From Candidatus Omnitrophota bacterium (GTDB lineage Bacteria; Omnitrophota; Gorgyraeia; Tantalellales; Tantalellaceae): a stretch of 9,366 nt of DNA. Made by a program: the position numbers and the translations under genes. The stretch spans positions 1 to 9,366 of the forward strand of contig JAHIZQ010000308.1 of assembly GCA_018814505.1 (NCBI GenBank), given 5' to 3'. A model generated the notes under the pieces. The model did no database searches. It was not told the origin of the DNA and saw only the letters and a list, made by a program, of their open reading frames with translations. This document shows positions 6,930 to 9,366 of this stretch, in pieces (position 1 is the first letter of the stretch; the number at the start of each line of letters is the position of its first letter).

Positions 6930-6960
6930 GTAGGGACAGGCCCCTGTGCCTGCTCGGTAC
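6930..6960 (+). repeat. REP-like hairpin between gltX and glnS
   Basis: GTAGGGACAGGCCCCTGTGC begins the element. CAGGC (6937-6941) pairs with GCCTG (6948-6952) around CCCTGT, and weaker pairs extend outward. It resembles the element at the end of korA (shared GTAGGG, CCxTGTG, CTCG). No T tract follows, so termination is unlikely. Confidence 0.6.
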
Positions 6961-6968
6961 ATACCAAA

Positions 6969-6993
6969 TTATTGTTAACATAGCGCTCAATAA
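6969..6993 (+). promoter_or_regulatory. Inverted repeat just before the glnS start
   Basis: TTATTG (6969-6974) is complementary to CAATAA (6988-6993), with a 13-base loop that contains the palindrome AGCGCT. It ends 4 bases before the glnS ATG, where a ribosome site would be expected but none is seen. It could hold the start region in a hairpin, but at 6 A/T-rich pairs this is weak. Confidence 0.3.
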
Positions 6994-6997
6994 CATT

Positions 6998-8677
6998 ATG
7001 GAACATATAAACAAAACTAATTTTATAAAAGAAATAATTGATAAAGATCTAAAAAAAGGTAAAAACCAAAACCGTGTCCATACGCGTTTTCCTCCTGAAC
7101 CTAACGGGTATCTTCATATTGGCCACGCGAAGTCCATTTGTCTAAATTTCGGAATTGCTCATGAATACAAGGGGCTCTGTAATTTAAGATTTGATGATAC
7201 CAACCCTGAAAAAGAAGAAACCGAATACGTAGATTCAATCAAAGAAGACGTAAAATGGCTTGGTTTTGATTGGGGAAAACGTGAGTTTTACGCGTCAGAT
7301 TATTTTGATAAACTTTATGAGTATGCGGTTGAACTTATCAAAAAAGGCAAAGCGTATGTGTGCGATTTAACCGCTGTCCAGGTTAGAGAATACCGAGGCA
7401 CTTTAACCCAACCCGGTAAAGAAAGTCCTTATAGGAACCGTTCACTAGAAGAAAACCTGGATTTATTTCACCGCATGAAGTCGGGCGAGTTTAACGAAGG
7501 GGCGCGTTTTCTGCGAGCGAAAATTGATATGGCGTCACCTAACTTAATAATGCGTGACCCCGCGCTTTACCGCATCAGAAAAGAAACGCATCACAGAACA
7601 GCAGACGAATGGTGCATTTATCCAATGTATGATTTCGCGCATTGTTTGAGCGATTCAATCGAAGGTATTACGCATTCCATATGTACTTTAGAGTTTGAAA
7701 ACAATCGTCCGCTATATGACTGGATATTAGACCAATTAGAAATACATCATCCCCAACAGATAGAATTCGCGCGGTTAAATTTGAGCAATACTGTTTTAAG
7801 CAAACGCAAACTTTTAGAGTTGGTAAAAGAGAGGTATGTTTCCGGATGGGATGACCCGCGTATGCCGACAATATCGGGCTTAAGAAGAAGAGGGTATACC
7901 GCGGAATCTATCAGAAATTTTTGTAAAGATATAGGTGTCGCGAAGTTTAACAGTATTGTTGACGTCGTTGTCTTGGAAAACAGCATCCGAAACGAACTTA
8001 ATAAAACAGCAATGCGCGTTATGGCAGTCCTCAGGCCTTTAAAAATAGTGATTACTAATTATCCCGAGGGTCAAACTGAAGAACTGTCTGCGATTAATAA
8101 CCCTGAAGATGAATCCATGGGGACAAGAAAAGTACCTTTTAGTCGTGAGATATATATTGAACAGGACGATTTTCAGGAGAACCCGCATAAAAAATTTTTC
8201 CGGCTTGCTCCCGGACGAGAAGTACGGCTTAGATACGCGTATTTTATAACCTGCACGGATGTAATTAAAGACGAAAAAACAGGCGCTATAACCGAGCTAA
8301 GGTGTACACATGATCCTGCTACTAAAGGCGGAGACGCCCCGGACGGGCGTAAAGTAAAAGGAACCATACATTGGGTTTCAGCTAAAGACGCGATAAAATC
8401 CGAAGTGCGGTTATACGACCATCTTTTCACCAAACGCGACCCTAACGATACGGAAGAAGGCAAAGCGTATATAGATGGTCTAAACCCCAATTCTTTGGAA
8501 AAATTACCAGAATGTTATTTAGAACCAAGTTTAAAGAAGGCTGTAGTTGAGGCTCGATACCAATTTGAACGCCTTGGATATTTTTGTCTTGATTCTCGGG
8601 ATTCAAAAGAGTCCAACCCCGTATTTAACCGCATAGTTTCACTTCGTGATACCTGGAAAAAAATTGTAAAAAAATAA
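6998..8677 (+). CDS. glnS: Glutaminyl-tRNA synthetase
   Basis: GlnRS charges tRNA-Gln directly with glutamine; bacteria that lack it use misacylation and the GatCAB amidotransferase. The 559 residues are close to the E. coli length (554). [21 protein letters not shown] (26-46) carries the HIGH motif at 40-43, [10 protein letters not shown] (64-73) the GlnRS-type RFDDTNP block, and NTVLSKRKL (264-272) the KMSKS motif VLSKR (266-270). [45 protein letters not shown] (198-242) is typical of GlnRS rather than GluRS. The two-barrel anticodon-binding domain occupies about 340-550 ([52 protein letters not shown]). There is no extra N-terminal YqeY-like or C-terminal domain. It lies after gltX and upstream of a tRNA-Gln gene. 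No Shine-Dalgarno is evident; the ATG is preceded by TAACATT as at korB. Confidence 0.97.
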   Translation: MEHINKTNFIKEIIDKDLKKGKNQNRVHTRFPPEPNGYLHIGHAKSICLNFGIAHEYKGLCNLRFDDTNPEKEETEYVDSIKEDVKWLGFDWGKREFYASDYFDKLYEYAVELIKKGKAYVCDLTAVQVREYRGTLTQPGKESPYRNRSLEENLDLFHRMKSGEFNEGARFLRAKIDMASPNLIMRDPALYRIRKETHHRTADEWCIYPMYDFAHCLSDSIEGITHSICTLEFENNRPLYDWILDQLEIHHPQQIEFARLNLSNTVLSKRKLLELVKERYVSGWDDPRMPTISGLRRRGYTAESIRNFCKDIGVAKFNSIVDVVVLENSIRNELNKTAMRVMAVLRPLKIVITNYPEGQTEELSAINNPEDESMGTRKVPFSREIYIEQDDFQENPHKKFFRLAPGREVRLRYAYFITCTDVIKDEKTGAITELRCTHDPATKGGDAPDGRKVKGTIHWVSAKDAIKSEVRLYDHLFTKRDPNDTEEGKAYIDGLNPNSLEKLPECYLEPSLKKAVVEARYQFERLGYFCLDSRDSKESNPVFNRIVSLRDTWKKIVKK

Positions 8678-8888
8678 TTTATGTAATGGTTCAGTTCTCC
8701 GAAACAAAACAATCTCCTTCCTGTCATCTTGAGCGAATGAGTCCGCTGAAGCGGACAAACGAGTCGAAAGATCTTTTTGCATATAAATTTTAGGTCACCT
8801 GGACAGATTGTTATAACGTGGGAGTGGGGGGGGGCAGTCGAAGGCTCTGGTTTTAAAAAAGAGCATATTCTAATAGAGCGAAAAGTTC
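8678..8888. other. Non-coding gap after glnS
   Basis: Apart from the REP-like element, this stretch holds no credible gene on either strand. It has a run of nine G's at 8826-8834 and, directly after it, AGTCGAAGGCTCT (8836-8848), which matches 11 of 13 bases of the right end of the REP-like element. This may be a degraded half-copy. Confidence 0.5.
8722..8774 (+). repeat. REP-like element with internal hairpin downstream of glnS
   Basis: The element begins TGTCATCTTGAGCGA and ends GAGTCGAAAGATCT. The centre is a perfect hairpin, GTCCGC (8741-8746), TGAA, GCGGAC (8751-8756). The flanks are complementary too: ATCTT (8726-8730) with AAGAT (8768-8772) and CGA with TCG. It closely matches a widespread intergenic family of the form TGTCATCCTGAGCG...GAGTCGAAGGATCT known from many unrelated genomes. 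The palindrome AAAGATCTTT followed by more T's at the right end might also weaken or end transcription leaving glnS. Confidence 0.75.
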
Positions 8889-8916
8889 TTTAAAAATACG
8901 GATATTATAGTATAAT
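8889..8916 (+). promoter_or_regulatory. Probable sigma-70-type promoter of tRNA-Gln
   Basis: A perfect TATAAT lies at 8911-8916. TTTAAA at 8889-8894 (4 of 6 matches to TTGACA) is 16 bases upstream. Transcription would start near 8923, about 22 bases before the mature tRNA. The surrounding sequence is very AT-rich, so the -35 box is uncertain, but the tRNA probably has its own promoter. Confidence 0.6.
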
Positions 8917-8944
8917 AATTTTTACAATAAGAGTACAAAAACAC

Positions 8945-9019
8945 TGGGATGTGGTGTAATTGGTAACACAGATGATTCTGGTTCATCCGTTTCTGGTTCG
9001 AGTCCAGGCATCCCAGCCA
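8945..9019 (+). tRNA. tRNA-Gln (anticodon CUG), CCA encoded
   Basis: The sequence folds as a standard cloverleaf. The acceptor stem is TGGGATG (8945-8951) with CATCCCA (9009-9015), seven perfect pairs. The D arm is GTGT...ACAC with the loop AATTGGTA. The anticodon stem is GATGA/TCATC with the loop TTCTGGT, giving anticodon CTG, which reads CAG. The T arm is TCTGG/CCAGG with the loop TTCGAGT. The discriminator base is G73, followed by an encoded CCA. The U1-A72 pair, G73 and U35 are the identity features recognised by E. coli-type GlnRS, and glnS lies just upstream. A CAA-reading UUG isoacceptor must lie elsewhere. Confidence 0.97.
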
Positions 9020-9028
9020 ATCCGAATG

Positions 9029-9061
9029 AACCTCTACTAAACGTGGGGGTTTTTTCTTTTT
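9029..9061 (+). terminator. Rho-independent terminator after tRNA-Gln
   Basis: AACCTCTAC (9029-9037) pairs along its full 9 bases with GTGGGGGTT (9043-9051, two G-T pairs) around TAAAC, followed directly by TTTTCTTTTT. It begins 10 bases after the tRNA CCA end, giving a short monocistronic tRNA transcript. Confidence 0.88.
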
Positions 9062-9066
9062 GATGC

Positions 9067-9185
9067 CCCATAAAAATCAAGTACTTGTGAGACAATACTA
9101 CTCAATAGTACTTAAGGTATTGCCATGTTTCAAAAGTACAGTTTTGGTTGGTTTCGGTGGCAAAAAAAAAGGATGCTTTTATGGG
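9067..9185. other. Intergenic region with inverted repeats between convergent genes
   Basis: No gene is credible here. CCCATAAAA (9067-9075) and TTTTATGGG (9177-9185) form a perfect 9-base inverted repeat around about 100 bases. Inside are the palindrome CAAGTACTTG (9078-9087), a CAATAC/GTATTG stem (9093-9098 with 9117-9122), three AGTAC words 27-28 bases apart (9080, 9107, 9135) and a nine-A tract (9162-9170). The A tract would read as a T tract downstream of the - strand gene, but it is not preceded by a clear hairpin. Confidence 0.4.
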
Positions 9186-9191
9186 AGATAT

Positions 9192-9366
9192 CTATTGGAT
9201 TAGTTTAGGCAATAAGGATATTGCATAAAGAGGTATGTTGCGAATGTCGCCATTTTGTTTGAAATTTAATAAGGTTGTACGGATAAGGCATGGTGGAGAA
9301 AATTTATCAGCATATGATTTTAGACTTTTACTTTTCGGGTTTATGCCGGCTTTAACCTCAAGGGGA
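9192..9366 (-). CDS. C-terminus of an ATP-binding protein of the AAA_14/DUF4143 type (start outside window)
   Basis: On the - strand the frame is open from the window edge down to a TAG at 9192-9194, giving 57 residues. The protein reads PLEVKAGINPKSKSLKSYAD, continues KFSPPCLIRTTLLNFKQNGD and ends IRNIPLYAISLLPKLIQ. The pattern EVKAG-x(4)-KSL-x(4)-K-(Y/F)-x-P-x-x-x-IRT-(S/T)-(L/M)-L-x-(F/Y)-K-x-(D/N)-G-x-(L/I)-x-NIPLY is the characteristic C-terminal end of the large family of AAA ATPases with a DUF4143 domain; the EVK part belongs to a PD-(D/E)XK-like fold. The function of these ATPases is poorly known; they are often patchy and spread by gene transfer. The gene is convergent with the tRNA-Gln unit. 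The ATP-binding part lies outside the window, so completeness cannot be judged. Confidence 0.85.
   Translation of the reverse strand, partial: PLEVKAGINPKSKSLKSYADKFSPPCLIRTTLLNFKQNGDIRNIPLYAISLLPKLIQ

Noticed and set aside
6912..6997. T-box or other riboswitch before glnS
   Set aside because: The 86-base gap is too short, has no T-box sequence (no UGGNACC-type motif) and no terminator hairpin with a T tract.
8173..8490. 105-residue open frame on the - strand inside glnS
   Set aside because: It is the antisense shadow of the conserved GlnRS anticodon-binding domain and has no recognisable motif.
8826..8834. Nine-G run as a regulatory or phase-variation tract
   Set aside because: It lies neither in a gene nor next to a promoter start; slippage or an assembly artefact is as likely. 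Kept only as part of the REP-like finding.
9125..9208. Small + strand frame of 27 codons (MFQKYSFGWFRW...)
   Set aside because: There is no ribosome site, it runs through a nine-A tract, and it overlaps the - strand gene end.
9235..9366. Open + strand frame from an ATG at 9235 to the window edge
   Set aside because: It has AGAGG just upstream but lies fully opposite the recognisable DUF4143 C-terminus on the - strand, and its own protein sequence matches nothing.
1..9366. CRISPR array, insertion sequence or phage genes
   Set aside because: No regularly spaced direct repeats, transposase, integrase or structural phage motifs were found; the repeats present are short intergenic hairpins.

Overview
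This is a bacterial window of low-to-moderate GC with tightly packed genes. All long genes are on the + strand; a truncated - strand gene enters at the right edge. The organism looks like an uncultured, probably anaerobic bacterium. It has a four-subunit ferredoxin-dependent 2-oxoacid oxidoreductase, the MEP isoprenoid pathway enzyme DXS, a glutaminyl-tRNA synthetase, and REP-like intergenic hairpins of a kind common in environmental genomes. A candidate phylum such as Omnitrophota or Elusimicrobiota would fit, but that is only a guess from gene style.

Layout: positions 2-637 hold the C-terminal half of xseA. It is followed by xseB (671-904) and dxs (914-2791), and then by a ferredoxin oxidoreductase operon in the order delta-alpha-beta-gamma: korD 2798-3022, korA 3022-4110, korB 4197-4937, korC 5000-5566. 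Next come gltX (5625-6911) and glnS (6998-8677). A 267-base gap with a REP-like hairpin leads to a promoter, a tRNA-Gln(CUG) at 8945-9019 and a clear rho-independent terminator at 9029-9061. The last 175 bases encode, on the - strand, the C-terminus of an AAA ATPase of the DUF4143 type. The gene lacks its start within the window and is easily missed.

How the parts may work together: DXS condenses pyruvate with glyceraldehyde-3-phosphate, and the adjacent oxidoreductase turns a 2-oxoacid plus CoA into acyl-CoA and reduced ferredoxin. Reduced ferredoxin could also feed the late Fe-S enzymes of the MEP pathway (inference). The GluRS gene, the GlnRS gene and a GlnRS-type tRNA-Gln sit together, which points to direct glutaminylation of tRNA-Gln.

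The points most worth a second look are a GluRS lacking about 45-50 residues where other GluRSs carry the zinc-binding segment, non-canonical residues in the DXS cofactor site, a REP-like element that supplies the C-terminal tail and stop codon of KorA, and two intergenic gaps (before korB and before glnS) that share a hairpin/ATAGCG/TAACATTATG layout without a Shine-Dalgarno sequence. I found no clearly new defence or mobile system here. Most of the window is housekeeping and energy metabolism.
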